From positions 62,001 through 126,000 of the forward strand of contig NZ_PVTQ01000004.1 in assembly GCF_003003355.1 (NCBI RefSeq): a DNA stretch of 64,000 nt. The letters run 5' to 3'. The DNA comes from Donghicola tyrosinivorans (lineage in GTDB: Bacteria > Pseudomonadota > Alphaproteobacteria > Rhodobacterales > Rhodobacteraceae). Below are positions 17,828 through 25,795 of this stretch, piece by piece. The notes under the pieces are model-generated. The model was not told where the DNA came from and made no database searches. It saw only the letters and a list, made by a program, of their open reading frames with translations. How positions within the stretch are numbered: the stretch's first letter is position 1; every line of letters starts with the position of its first letter. The translations under genes were made by a program, and so were the position numbers.

Positions 17828-18328
17828 ATGCTGGCATACATCGTCGCCGAAGGGCGTGGCGAAGCGGACCGCTGTCTGGTCAAAGTGTCCGAGGACCTGC
17901 GCGCCCGAGGCGTCAAACTGGCCGGTGCGGTGCAGTTCAATATCGAGCTTCAGGCCGAGTACAAATGCCAGATGGATCTGGAAATCCTGAATGGCTCGGA
18001 TGTGGTGCGCATCTCTCAGGATCTGGGCGCGCTGTCCCAAGGATGCCGTCTGGACCCCGAGGGGCTAGAGCGGGCCGTGGGCCTTGTGGGCGCGGCGCTG
18101 GATCAGGGGGCGGACCTGCTGATCATCAATAAATTCGGCAAACAAGAGGTGGACGGGCGCGGTTTCCGTCCCTTGATTGGCGAGGCGCTGGGGCGCGGCA
18201 TTCCCGTGGTCACCGCCGTTGCGCGGGGCAACGTGGATGGGTTCGAGGTCTTCGCCGAAGGCATGGCAACACGGTTGCAACCAAAGCCCGAAATCGTGAT
18301 TGACTGGTTTGACCAGCAAGTCATGTGA
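17828..18328 (+). CDS. DUF2478-family protein (molybdate/tungstate-transport associated)
   Basis: A 166-residue soluble protein starting MLAYIVAEGRGEADRCLVKV. It resembles DUF2478, a nucleotide-binding-like family of unknown function often encoded next to molybdate or tungstate ABC transporters. The Walker A position is degenerate (AEGRGEADR rather than GxxxxGKS). The ATG at 17828 follows a strong ribosome binding site (GGGGGAGGGG). It is divergent from fdhD and precedes the tup genes by 128 bp that contain a separate operator-like region. A role in metal handling or FDH cofactor supply is inference. Confidence 0.72.
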   Translation: MLAYIVAEGRGEADRCLVKVSEDLRARGVKLAGAVQFNIELQAEYKCQMDLEILNGSDVVRISQDLGALSQGCRLDPEGLERAVGLVGAALDQGADLLIINKFGKQEVDGRGFRPLIGEALGRGIPVVTAVARGNVDGFEVFAEGMATRLQPKPEIVIDWFDQQVM

Positions 18329-18348
18329 CTCTTGGCGTGGGGCAGCAT

Positions 18349-18391
18349 GGACAAATTGTCCACGTCATTTTCGATGATGCCCAATTTGTCC
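18349..18391. promoter_or_regulatory. Paired palindromic operator candidate upstream of the tungstate transporter
   Basis: A perfect 13-bp dyad GGACAA-A-TTGTCC (18349-18361) is followed, centre to centre 30 bp away, by a second copy with one degenerate arm, GCCCAATTTGTCC (18379-18391). The spacing is close to three helical turns. Very similar 13-mers occur as a pair at 28650-28705, before the periplasmic FDH genes. The pattern suggests a dimeric regulator binding on one face of the DNA. Confidence 0.6.
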
Positions 18392-18456
18392 GGTTTTGTG
18401 TTGTTTCTGGCGATGTTAGCACTTCACTCCACGACATTAAGAACACGTAGGCGGGT

Positions 18457-19161
18457 ATGAATTCGATCGGTGAGGGACTTTGGCAGGCAGCACAACTGAT
18501 CGTGCAGCTTGATTCCGATCTGGTCGAGATCACCAGCCTGTCCCTGCGCGTCAGCCTTGGAGCCACGATTGTGGCCTCTGCCATCGGCCTGCCGTTGGGG
18601 GCGTGGCTGGCGGTGAACCGCTTTCCGGCGCGGCGCTTGGTGATTGCGCTGCTGAACGCGCTGATGGGTCTGCCGCCGGTGGTGGTGGGCCTCATGGTCT
18701 ATGTGATTTTTTCCCGCTCGGGTCCGCTTGGGGTTTTGGGGCTGCTGTTCACACCCACCGTTATGGTGATTGCGCAGGTGGTGATTATCACCCCGATCAT
18801 CGCCTCGGTCGCCCATCAAGCGATACGCGAGCTTTGGGCCGATTATCATGACCTGCTGATCTCGCTTCAGGCGACGCGGTGGCAGCGTATCCGGACCTTG
18901 CTTTGGGATGGTCGGCGGGCGCTAATGACTGCCTCGCTGGCAGGCTTCGGCCGCGCGATTGGCGAGGTGGGCGCGATCATGATTGTCGGCGGCAATATTG
19001 ACCACGCGACCCGCGTTCTGACCACTGCCATCGCGCTGGAAACCGGCAAGGGCGAGTTTGAGATGGCGCTGGCCTTGGGCTTTGTCCTAATCGGCTTGGC
19101 GATTGCGGTGAACCTTGCGCTGCACTTCCTCAGCCGGACCGAAAGGGGCGCAAGATGGTAG
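18457..19161 (+). CDS. Tungstate-type ABC transporter permease (TupB-like)
   Basis: A 234-residue inner-membrane permease with about five to six hydrophobic segments. The cytoplasmic coupling loop reads LQATRWQRIRTLLW...ALMTASLAGFGRAIGEVGAI, the EAA motif of molybdate/tungstate permeases. It forms the channel through which the TupC-like ATPase drives uptake. Its stop overlaps the ATPase start by 7 bases. Order permease-ATPase-binding protein differs from the usual tupABC. Assignment to tungstate rests mainly on the binding protein. Confidence 0.85.
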   Translation: MNSIGEGLWQAAQLIVQLDSDLVEITSLSLRVSLGATIVASAIGLPLGAWLAVNRFPARRLVIALLNALMGLPPVVVGLMVYVIFSRSGPLGVLGLLFTPTVMVIAQVVIITPIIASVAHQAIRELWADYHDLLISLQATRWQRIRTLLWDGRRALMTASLAGFGRAIGEVGAIMIVGGNIDHATRVLTTAIALETGKGEFEMALALGFVLIGLAIAVNLALHFLSRTERGARW

Positions 19162-19868
19162 GGGCGCATTGGCTGACACTGACCGATGTGACTGTCCGCA
19201 GACGGGGCAAGACCCTGTTGGGTCCGGTCAGCTTTGCCTTGAACGGCAGCGGGCTGACGATCCTGATGGGGCCGAACGGGGCGGGCAAGACCACTCTGTT
19301 ACGTGCCATCCACGGGATTGAACGGCTAAACGATGGCCGGATCGAATGGCATGATCCTCAGGACGCGGATGGTCGGGCGCAGGGGTTTGTGTTCCAGCAG
19401 CCGGTGCTGATGCGCCGCTCGGTTCTGGATTGCATCGCTTATCCTTTGCGCTTGGACGGCCAAAGCGCCGTGCAAGCACGCGAGGCTGCCCGCGCAGCCG
19501 CCGATGAGGTCCAACTGCGGGTCAATCTGGACCAGCCGGTCTTCCTGCTGTCGGGCGGCGAAAAGCAAAAGATGGCCTTGGCCCGCGCCTTGGTACGCGC
19601 CCCGCGCATTCTGTTTCTGGACGAGCCCTGCGCCAATCTGGACGGCCACGCCATCATCGAGATCGAAGAAATTCTGAATCGGGTCCGCGCTGGCGGCACC
19701 CGCATTCTGATGTCCACCCATGATCAGGGGCAGGCCCGCCGGTTGGCGGACAGCGTCCTGTTTCTACACAAAGGCCAATTGGTCGAGCAGACCGAGGGCC
19801 GCGAATTTTTTAGCACCCCGCGTACAGAAGCGGGACGTGCGTTTTTGAAGGGGGAGATCCTTTTATGA
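19155..19868 (+). CDS. Tungstate-type ABC transporter ATP-binding protein (TupC-like)
   Basis: A 237-residue ATPase with Walker A (MGPNGAGKTTLLRAI), Q-loop (GFVFQQPVLM), signature (LSGGEKQKMALARAL), Walker B (ILFLDEPCANLD) and the switch His (LMSTHDQGQA). It energises import of the oxyanion. It lacks the C-terminal Mop/TOBE domain of ModC, in keeping with a Tup-type rather than Mod-type system. Its stop overlaps the ATG of the binding protein (ATGA), so all three genes are translationally coupled. Confidence 0.88.
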   Translation: MVGAHWLTLTDVTVRRRGKTLLGPVSFALNGSGLTILMGPNGAGKTTLLRAIHGIERLNDGRIEWHDPQDADGRAQGFVFQQPVLMRRSVLDCIAYPLRLDGQSAVQAREAARAAADEVQLRVNLDQPVFLLSGGEKQKMALARALVRAPRILFLDEPCANLDGHAIIEIEEILNRVRAGGTRILMSTHDQGQARRLADSVLFLHKGQLVEQTEGREFFSTPRTEAGRAFLKGEILL

Positions 19869-20665
19869 ACTTCAAAACTTTGCTTCTAGGAGCGGTCGCC
19901 GCTGTCATTTCTACAGCGGCAATGGCCGAAGACCTGAAGATGGCGGTGACCACATCCTTTGCAAACTCGGGTCTGGCCGAAGTGCTGCTGCCCAAAGTGG
20001 CCGAAGATACGGGCATCAACGTGCAGCTTCTGATCGTTGGGACTGGTCAGGCGCTGGCACTGGGTGAAGCGGGCGATGTGGACGCGGTTCTGGTCCACTC
20101 GAAAGCCGCCGAAGAAAAGTGGCTGGCGGCTGGCAACGGCACCCATCGCCGCGAGATCATGTATAATGATTTCGTGTTCATCGGCCCCAAGGAAGACCCC
20201 GCAAAGGCAGGCGCGGCAGAGGCGGCCACCGGCGCGTTGCAGGCGATTGCATCGCAAGAGGCGCCTTTCGTCAGCCGCGGTGATGACAGCGGCACGCACA
20301 AAATGGAACTACGTCTGTGGCAAGCGGCTGGGGTTGAGCCTGCGGGCGATTGGTACCGCGCAGTGGGCCAAGGCATGGGTGCGGCGCTGAATACCGCGTC
20401 GGGCATGAACGCCTACATCATGTCGGACCGCGCCAGCTGGCTGAAGTTCGCGAACAAGGGCGATCTGGGGATCGTGTTTGAAGGCGATCCGGTTCTGTTC
20501 AACCAATACGCCTTCCTGCCCGTGAACCCCGAAAAGCACCCCCATGTGCGCAACGATCTGGCCATGCAGCTGGAAGACTGGCTGGTCAGCGATACCGCGA
20601 AAGAGCTGATCAACGGCTACACCATTGACGGCCAGACCCTGTTCGTCTTTAACGCCGAGCAATAA
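19865..20665 (+). CDS. Tungstate-binding periplasmic protein (TupA-like)
   Basis: A 266-residue secreted protein: signal peptide of ~22 residues ending AAMA before EDLKM, then the TupA N-terminal oxyanion loop AVTTSFANSGL, the DAVLVHSKAAEEKWL segment and VSRGDDSGTH, which in TupA supply the anion-binding Ser/Thr/Arg residues. ModA-type binding proteins lack the TTS-xx-SGL pattern, so tungstate is the better guess, and it fits the neighbouring FDH genes because several two-subunit FDHs use tungsten. It is the third gene of the transporter operon. Its 3' end overlaps the convergent glycosyltransferase gene by 17 bp. Confidence 0.85.
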   Translation: MNFKTLLLGAVAAVISTAAMAEDLKMAVTTSFANSGLAEVLLPKVAEDTGINVQLLIVGTGQALALGEAGDVDAVLVHSKAAEEKWLAAGNGTHRREIMYNDFVFIGPKEDPAKAGAAEAATGALQAIASQEAPFVSRGDDSGTHKMELRLWQAAGVEPAGDWYRAVGQGMGAALNTASGMNAYIMSDRASWLKFANKGDLGIVFEGDPVLFNQYAFLPVNPEKHPHVRNDLAMQLEDWLVSDTAKELINGYTIDGQTLFVFNAEQ

Positions 20666-22886
20666 GCCGCGACCGCGCAATCCGAGCAATCAGTTTGCGC
20701 ACCCACGGTTTCGGTCTGATCCGGATCGTCAGCCCTTCGGCCTCTTGGGGTCGGGGGGCTTTTTCGTTGGCTTTGGCGGTTGCCGCAGAAATTGCGGGCT
20801 GAAGGGGCGCCGCTGCGTGTTTCTCCATCATCGGCGTTTCGCATTGGGCGACTGCATCGATCACGGCAGCATGCATGTCGGCGCTCACGCCGGACCACGG
20901 TTGCCACTCGGCCCGTTCGATCCGCATTTTCTGCCCGTCCCAATCGGGCGCATAGCCGCGTAGGGCTGCGAAGAGGCCCGAAGTTTCACGAAAGCTGTTC
21001 AGGATCTGCACCCGCTGCGCTGGCGACATCAGGCTATGGCGGGTGCTGTCCGGTGCCGTGGCGATCAGCGTGCGCAGCACGGCGCGCCGTCTGTCGCTGC
21101 TGCGCATCATGCGGTTCACCAGCAGACAGGCCTGCACCGCCTCACGCGATGGGGTGGGATAGCGCGGGGCCTCGATCGTTTGCAGGGGCGGTAGGCCTGC
21201 CAGATGGCAGAAGCCGCGCCAGACCGCGCCTTGCACCCGAAGCAGGTCAAAGTCCCCCAGTACCACTTGGGCGCCAGTCGCGGCCTCGAACGGGGCAAAC
21301 AGAGCCTCAAGGTCCAGAAGGCCGGCCTGATGCTGGACCAGAAATTCGGGAAGGCTTTGGCTGCCTGCGGGGTGGCCGGTGGTGACCCATTCCGCATGGA
21401 ACCGCTCAAGGTAGGTATCGGGGCGACGGACAAGGGCGATCACCTCGGTGCTGTCGAACTGGCCCAATCGGCGCAGCAGGCGTTGGATCAGGGTGTCCCG
21501 ATCCTCGGCTGTGGGGAACAGCATGTTCTCGGCGCTGATCAGGACCGTCTTTGCTGTGGTTCCAGAAATTTCAGCGTGCAGGGCGTCAAAAACCGCATCG
21601 TCATTCTTGCGTAAGGCCCGCAGCAGTCCCTGATGGCCCGAGATCGCCCCGTCACGGGTCGCGCCGGGAGAAGTCATTTCAAACCCCGTCTGAGGCACCA
21701 GAATGCCGGTGCCAAGCAGGGCTTTGCGATGGTGCAGCAGGTGGTGCTGGATAAAGGTGCTGCCGGTTTTGTGCATGCCCAGATGCAGGATCAGCGTCCG
21801 GCCTTGATGGCGGACAGGCGCGGGCAGGGGATCGCTGCTGTCTTCCTGAACCTGCTGCATCAGGGTATGGGCTTCGGCAAAGTCGCCGTCACGCAGGGCC
21901 TTATGCAAGGCAAAAAAGGTGGTGCGCGAGATCTTGCCCCTGCGAGAGGGCAAGCCCACCCGCGACGTCAGGCTGACCATCGGGTCTTCGAAAATCTGGT
22001 GGCCAAAACTGTCATCCCCCAGCAGATACTGGATGCGGCGGCCAAGTTCCGGATAGGGCGCATGATCGGTGCTGGCCAGAATGGGGATGATGTCCATGTC
22101 CCAGATGATCCGCGCCACACAGTTGAACAGCTCGCGCTTGTAAAAGCGCGGCGGCAGATCGGCGGCCCGCATGTGGTCCAGACATTTTTCCAGCAGCTGA
22201 ACCTGAAGGGTGTGGATCTCGGGCGTTGTCTTCGAGGTCGAGATCGAGTTCGCGCGCCGCCGCCAGACCCGCACCGGCTGGCCCAGAAAGGCCACACGCT
22301 TGGCCGCCGTGACGGCTTGCAGCACAAACAGGCGATCTTCAAATTTGCGCTGTTCGGTGTCGAATTGCAGGCCGTTTTCCCGCAAGAAATCAGCGCGATA
22401 GAGGCTGGACCAGCTAGAGACAATGAACTGCGCCTCTTCGGCGGTCAAAGGCCCGTCCAGAACCCGCTGTTCCGTGTGCAGCAAGGCATCGCGATGCAAC
22501 ACGCTGTGGCGCTGCTGGCCTTCCAGTCCCAGAAGGCAGCAGGCATGGGTGACATCGGCGCCGGTCTCATTCGCGTAGCGGACCTGCTGCGCAAGCCCGC
22601 CATCCGTGTAGTAATCGTCCGAATCAAGAAAGCCGATCAGCGTGCCGGTGGCCTGCGCCATGCCGGTGTTGCGCGCTGCAGACAGCCCCTGATTCGAAGC
22701 ATGATGCAGAATCGTGACGTCGAATCCCGCGCACAAATCCTCGACCTCGGCGGCCGAGAACCGCTCGGGGTTGTCATTCACGACGATGATCTGTGCGTCT
22801 ACTTGTGGTTGACTTCGGATCGACCGCAGGGCCGAGCGCAGAAAGGCCGTTTCATCGTAAAACGGAACGATGATCGTGACGGTCAT
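20649..22886 (-). CDS. GT2 glycosyltransferase fused to a sulfotransferase-like domain
   Basis: A 745-residue two-domain protein. Residues 1-~330 are a family 2 glycosyltransferase: TVTIIVPFYDE, QIIVVNDNP, NQGLSAARNTGM and the metal-binding GFLDSDDYY. From ~370 onward a second domain starts with ILHLGMHKTGSTFIQHHLL, the phosphate-binding loop of sulfotransferases, and continues with a helical fold. The C-terminus is basic and proline-rich. It may glycosylate and sulfate the same surface polysaccharide or protein, but the acceptor is unknown. It stands alone between the tungstate transporter and a small acidic peptide gene, and its 3' end overlaps tupA. Confidence 0.85.
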   Translation of the reverse strand: MTVTIIVPFYDETAFLRSALRSIRSQPQVDAQIIVVNDNPERFSAAEVEDLCAGFDVTILHHASNQGLSAARNTGMAQATGTLIGFLDSDDYYTDGGLAQQVRYANETGADVTHACCLLGLEGQQRHSVLHRDALLHTEQRVLDGPLTAEEAQFIVSSWSSLYRADFLRENGLQFDTEQRKFEDRLFVLQAVTAAKRVAFLGQPVRVWRRRANSISTSKTTPEIHTLQVQLLEKCLDHMRAADLPPRFYKRELFNCVARIIWDMDIIPILASTDHAPYPELGRRIQYLLGDDSFGHQIFEDPMVSLTSRVGLPSRRGKISRTTFFALHKALRDGDFAEAHTLMQQVQEDSSDPLPAPVRHQGRTLILHLGMHKTGSTFIQHHLLHHRKALLGTGILVPQTGFEMTSPGATRDGAISGHQGLLRALRKNDDAVFDALHAEISGTTAKTVLISAENMLFPTAEDRDTLIQRLLRRLGQFDSTEVIALVRRPDTYLERFHAEWVTTGHPAGSQSLPEFLVQHQAGLLDLEALFAPFEAATGAQVVLGDFDLLRVQGAVWRGFCHLAGLPPLQTIEAPRYPTPSREAVQACLLVNRMMRSSDRRRAVLRTLIATAPDSTRHSLMSPAQRVQILNSFRETSGLFAALRGYAPDWDGQKMRIERAEWQPWSGVSADMHAAVIDAVAQCETPMMEKHAAAPLQPAISAATAKANEKAPRPQEAEGLTIRIRPKPWVRKLIARIARSRLIARR

Positions 22887-22899
22887 TCAGAAAGTTCCG

Positions 22900-23163
22900 T
22901 TAGAAGCTGTCGATGTCGGTGTTGTTCTGCTCACTGCTGTCCAGATCTTCGTCTTCTTCATCAACAGTCGAGTCTTCATCGGTTTCATCGTCATCCGATG
23001 TCAAATCGTCCAGAAGATCGCTGGCGGCGGTCTCGTCGTCGTCGTCATCATCGCCGTTCCATTCATCACGCAAGTCATTCAGCTTGCCCAGAACGTCGAA
23101 ATCGATCGAGGCAAGAATACCCCCGCCCATCGCTGCGAACAGCAGCATCAGAAAAGTAGACAT
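22900..23163 (-). CDS. Small acidic membrane-anchored protein, unknown function
   Basis: An 87-residue protein: one N-terminal hydrophobic helix (MSTFLMLLFAAMGGGILASI) followed by a tail dominated by Asp and Glu, including a run of six Asp at ~39-44 and repeated DDDE/DEEDED clusters. It lies 13 bp upstream of the GT2-sulfotransferase gene in the same orientation, so the two may be co-transcribed. Low-complexity acidic tails of this kind may bind Ca2+ or cationic partners. No family is recognised. The start has no strong ribosome binding site, so it could be a chance open frame, though the clear helix-plus-acidic-tail layout argues otherwise. Confidence 0.6.
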   Translation of the reverse strand: MSTFLMLLFAAMGGGILASIDFDVLGKLNDLRDEWNGDDDDDDETAASDLLDDLTSDDDETDEDSTVDEEDEDLDSSEQNNTDIDSF

Positions 23164-23263
23164 GTTTACTCACACGCAAAAACAAACTAGAAAATATCAA
23201 CTTTAAGGCGAATTTAGCACCTTGGTTTCCAGTATGTAAACAACCGATGCCGCCAAACGGGCT

Positions 23264-23743
23264 TTATTCTTCGGGAATGCTATGAATCGCGAATTGATCC
23301 AGCGCCGCATCATTGGCTTCGATAAAGCGATACTGTTCACGCACGCCTGCCTCGGTCAATTCGCGCATTATGGTGAGGACGGTGTTTGGCGCGTGTTCTT
23401 CGCAGAGTTCCGACATGTGGGTCAGCTCTTCAATTGCGACGGGCAGGGCGGCCTCGACCGACGGTGCGCCATAGACGGTGACGAAATGTTGGGCCAGATC
23501 GCGGGCCAGTTGCTCGAACTCGGGGACTTCGATCTGGGTGACGGCAACAAAGGTCACGCGGCCAAAGGTTTCGATTCCCAGCCAGCCGTTGGAAAAGGCC
23601 TGACGGGCCTTGCCGGTCAGGTCGGCCTCGGTCCAGTTCGAGAACTCGAAGCCGCCGCTGATGCACCATTCGCCGGTCCGCGCAGGGGAATGAAAGACAT
23701 TGCGGTCGCTCTCATCGAAGTGGATCGCTCGTGCCAGAAGCAT
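23264..23743 (-). CDS. DUF6505-like protein, FDH-locus accessory of unknown function
   Basis: A 159-residue soluble protein that opens with MLLARAIHFDESDRNVFHSP and contains EWCISGGFEFSNW and GWLGIETFGRVTFVAVTQI. It has no signal peptide, membrane helix or Cys cluster. It resembles the small family I know as DUF6505, but this was not checked by search. It is the last gene of a tight four-gene operon with the DUF4444 ligase-like protein (3-bp gap), Mrp and a DUF6494-like protein. Being beside the periplasmic FDH region suggests a role in FDH maturation; this is inference. Confidence 0.68.
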   Translation of the reverse strand: MLLARAIHFDESDRNVFHSPARTGEWCISGGFEFSNWTEADLTGKARQAFSNGWLGIETFGRVTFVAVTQIEVPEFEQLARDLAQHFVTVYGAPSVEAALPVAIEELTHMSELCEEHAPNTVLTIMRELTEAGVREQYRFIEANDAALDQFAIHSIPEE

Positions 23744-23746
23744 GTC

Positions 23747-24481
23747 TTAGGCCCTTTCTACCAGCGCTGTGAGGGGGATTAGGCGGCTTTTGCCATCGTC
23801 CAGCTTCATCAGCATGCCAAAATTCTCGTCGACCCCAAGGAAGGTGCCCGCAACCCGTTCACCGGGCAAATGGGCCGAGGTCTGTTCGCCCAGTTTCCAC
23901 ACCAGTCCTTTCCATTCACGGTAAAGGGTGGCGCGGCCGTTGGGTTCGTCCAATTCGTTGATCCATACCAGCGTGTGGCGCGCCCATGCTTCCAGCAGTT
24001 CGACCGCGTTAACGTCGCCGCAGCCTTCCTGATCTAGCGCGGTCCAATCCGGTGTTTGACCGGGCTCGACTACAACGGAATCGGGCAGGCTGATCGACAG
24101 TTCGACCGAGACGATCATCCACGCAGGAATTTCGTCCGAGTTGGCGGTGCTGGCGTAAAGATGCAGGGCACCGGCATGGGCGCCGTTCAGGCGCACGCCG
24201 CCTGCCCATTCCAGATGTACCGCCGTTTCCGGCGGGGCCTGTACCCCAAGGGCGTTCTGCAGCCCCACGCTGCAGGCGATATAGCCTGCCGTGGCGCGGG
24301 ACAAAGGCTCTTCAGGGGCCAGAACCAGCGCCGCACGCAGGCGCTGGTCGTTGATGGACCAGACCAGCAACCCCGCGTCGGTGCCCTTCTCGGCCTCGGT
24401 CATTGCGATGGTCAGAGGATTGGCAGGACCAGCTGCCAAGCCTTTGATCAGCGGCGGGAATTGCGGGCTGAGGGTGATCAT
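23747..24481 (-). CDS. Biotin/lipoate ligase-like protein with DUF4444 C-terminal domain
   Basis: A 244-residue protein with the overall plan of the biotin/lipoate protein ligase superfamily followed by a DUF4444-like C-terminal barrel (~190-244, GERVAGTFLGVDENFGMLM). The segment that should hold the ligase active site reads VHLEWAGGVRLNGAHAGALH, where BirA-type enzymes have KWPND and a catalytic Lys before (A/G)G; here Glu-Trp-Ala-Gly-Gly and Ala-His replace them. No GRGRxGR-like nucleotide loop is visible either. It may therefore be a non-catalytic binding protein. It overlaps the mrp stop by 4 bases. Its partner and ligand are unknown. Confidence 0.72.
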   Translation of the reverse strand: MITLSPQFPPLIKGLAAGPANPLTIAMTEAEKGTDAGLLVWSINDQRLRAALVLAPEEPLSRATAGYIACSVGLQNALGVQAPPETAVHLEWAGGVRLNGAHAGALHLYASTANSDEIPAWMIVSVELSISLPDSVVVEPGQTPDWTALDQEGCGDVNAVELLEAWARHTLVWINELDEPNGRATLYREWKGLVWKLGEQTSAHLPGERVAGTFLGVDENFGMLMKLDDGKSRLIPLTALVERA

Positions 24482-25542
24482 GCCTGACCGTCCGCAATCA
24501 GCTTTTTCGCGATGTCGCGGAACACCTGCGCTTGCGGCGAATTCGGAGCCGAGACCACAATCGGTGCGCCGCCATCGGCTGCGGTGCGGATGTCCAGATG
24601 CAGGGGGATTTCGCCCATCAGGGGAACGCCCATTTTCTGCGCCTCTTTCGCGACGCCGCCGTGGCCGAAGATATGCTCTTCATGGCCGCAGTTAGAGCAG
24701 ATGTGAGTGCTCATATTCTCGATCAGGCCATAGATCGGCACGTTCAGCTTGTTGAACATGTCGATGCCCTTGCGGGCGTCCAGCAGAGCCACGTCCTGCG
24801 GGGTCGAAACCACGATGGCGCCGTTCAGGTGGGTCTTCTGGGCCAGCGTCATTTGCACGTCGCCGGTGCCCGGCGGAAGATCCACGATCAGCACGTCCAG
24901 CGCGCCCCATTGCACCTGAAACAGCATCTGCTGCAGTGCGCCCATCAACATGGGACCACGCCAGACAACGGCTTCGTCCTCTTGGGTCATCAGACCCAGC
25001 GACATCAGTGTGACGCCGTGGTTGCGCAGGGGCAGGATGGTCTTGCCATCGGGTGAGGCCGGACGGCCCGAGACCCCAAGCATCCGCGGTTGCGACGGAC
25101 CGTAAACGTCCGCATCCAGCAGACCGACTTTGCGCCCTTCCGCGGCCAGCGCGGTGGCAAGGTTGGCCGAAACGGTGGACTTGCCCACGCCGCCTTTGCC
25201 CGAGGCCACAGCGATGATCCGCGCCACACCGGGCACCGATTGGGGGCCTTGGGGTTTGGGCTTTGCCGCGCCTTTCAGATCGGGGGCCTTGGGCGCCGCT
25301 GCATGTGCGGTCATCGCGACCGAGACCTTGTCGATTCCCATCTCTTTCAGCTTGGCTTCGGCGGCGGCCCGCACGGGTTCCAGCACCTGCGCCTTGGCGG
25401 GGTCGATCTCCATCACAAAGCGGGCGCTGCCTTCTTCCACGTTCAGGGCGCGGACCAAGCCGGCCTCGACCATATCCTTGCCGGACACGGGGTCCGCAAT
25501 GGTCTTCAGGGCGTTCAGGACGTCTTCGCGGCTTACGCTCAT
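24478..25542 (-). CDS. Mrp/NBP35-family Fe-S cluster carrier ATPase
   Basis: A 354-residue protein. An N-terminal DUF59/MIP18-like domain (VLNALKTIADPVSGKDM) is joined by an Ala/Pro-rich linker to a deviant Walker A ATPase (ASGKGGVGKSTVSANLA), with LLDADVYGPSQPRML, IVDLPPGTGDVQMT and the bridging CSNCG cysteines that hold a transferable [4Fe-4S] cluster. Mrp proteins deliver clusters to target enzymes. Its start overlaps the DUF6494-like stop. Setting a cluster carrier among FDH genes suggests it loads the many clusters of the FDH subunits or of the 650-residue ferredoxin-like protein, though Mrp may also serve the whole cell. Confidence 0.92.
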   Translation of the reverse strand: MSVSREDVLNALKTIADPVSGKDMVEAGLVRALNVEEGSARFVMEIDPAKAQVLEPVRAAAEAKLKEMGIDKVSVAMTAHAAAPKAPDLKGAAKPKPQGPQSVPGVARIIAVASGKGGVGKSTVSANLATALAAEGRKVGLLDADVYGPSQPRMLGVSGRPASPDGKTILPLRNHGVTLMSLGLMTQEDEAVVWRGPMLMGALQQMLFQVQWGALDVLIVDLPPGTGDVQMTLAQKTHLNGAIVVSTPQDVALLDARKGIDMFNKLNVPIYGLIENMSTHICSNCGHEEHIFGHGGVAKEAQKMGVPLMGEIPLHLDIRTAADGGAPIVVSAPNSPQAQVFRDIAKKLIADGQA

Positions 25543-25736
25543 TCTTGCGATCCTTTGATCTCGCCGGTGACAACATGTTCGACGCCCAGATCGTCGATGG
25601 TCAGGACCATCTTGACCTGACGGGCTTTGGCCGGATCCACCCCTTCGGCCCGCAGGGCGTCTTCGATCGCCTTCTGCGAGGTCACGCCGACCTGCTTGAG
25701 AAATTTGCGGACGGACATGTTCAGTTCGTCATCCAT
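25539..25736 (-). CDS. DUF6494-like small protein
   Basis: A 65-residue protein opening MDDELNMSVRKFLKQVGVTS, with a short helical N-terminal half (QKAIEDALRAEG) and a beta-rich end (KMVLTIDDLGVEHVV). It resembles the DUF6494 family of short proteins of unknown function; this rests on memory of the family pattern. It is the first gene of the four-gene operon with mrp, the DUF4444 protein and the DUF6505-like protein. A GGAGACC ribosome binding site precedes the ATG. Its size and conservation suggest an adaptor or regulator rather than an enzyme. Confidence 0.72.
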   Translation of the reverse strand: MDDELNMSVRKFLKQVGVTSQKAIEDALRAEGVDPAKARQVKMVLTIDDLGVEHVVTGEIKGSQE

Positions 25737-25795
25737 GGGTGGTCTCCTGTATGTGGGTTTCGCGTTGACCGCCCGCGCACACCGGCCCTACCGTG

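Noticed and set aside
21633-23159. 508-residue open frame on the plus strand
   Set aside because: It lies antisense to the GT2-sulfotransferase gene, which has clear domain motifs.
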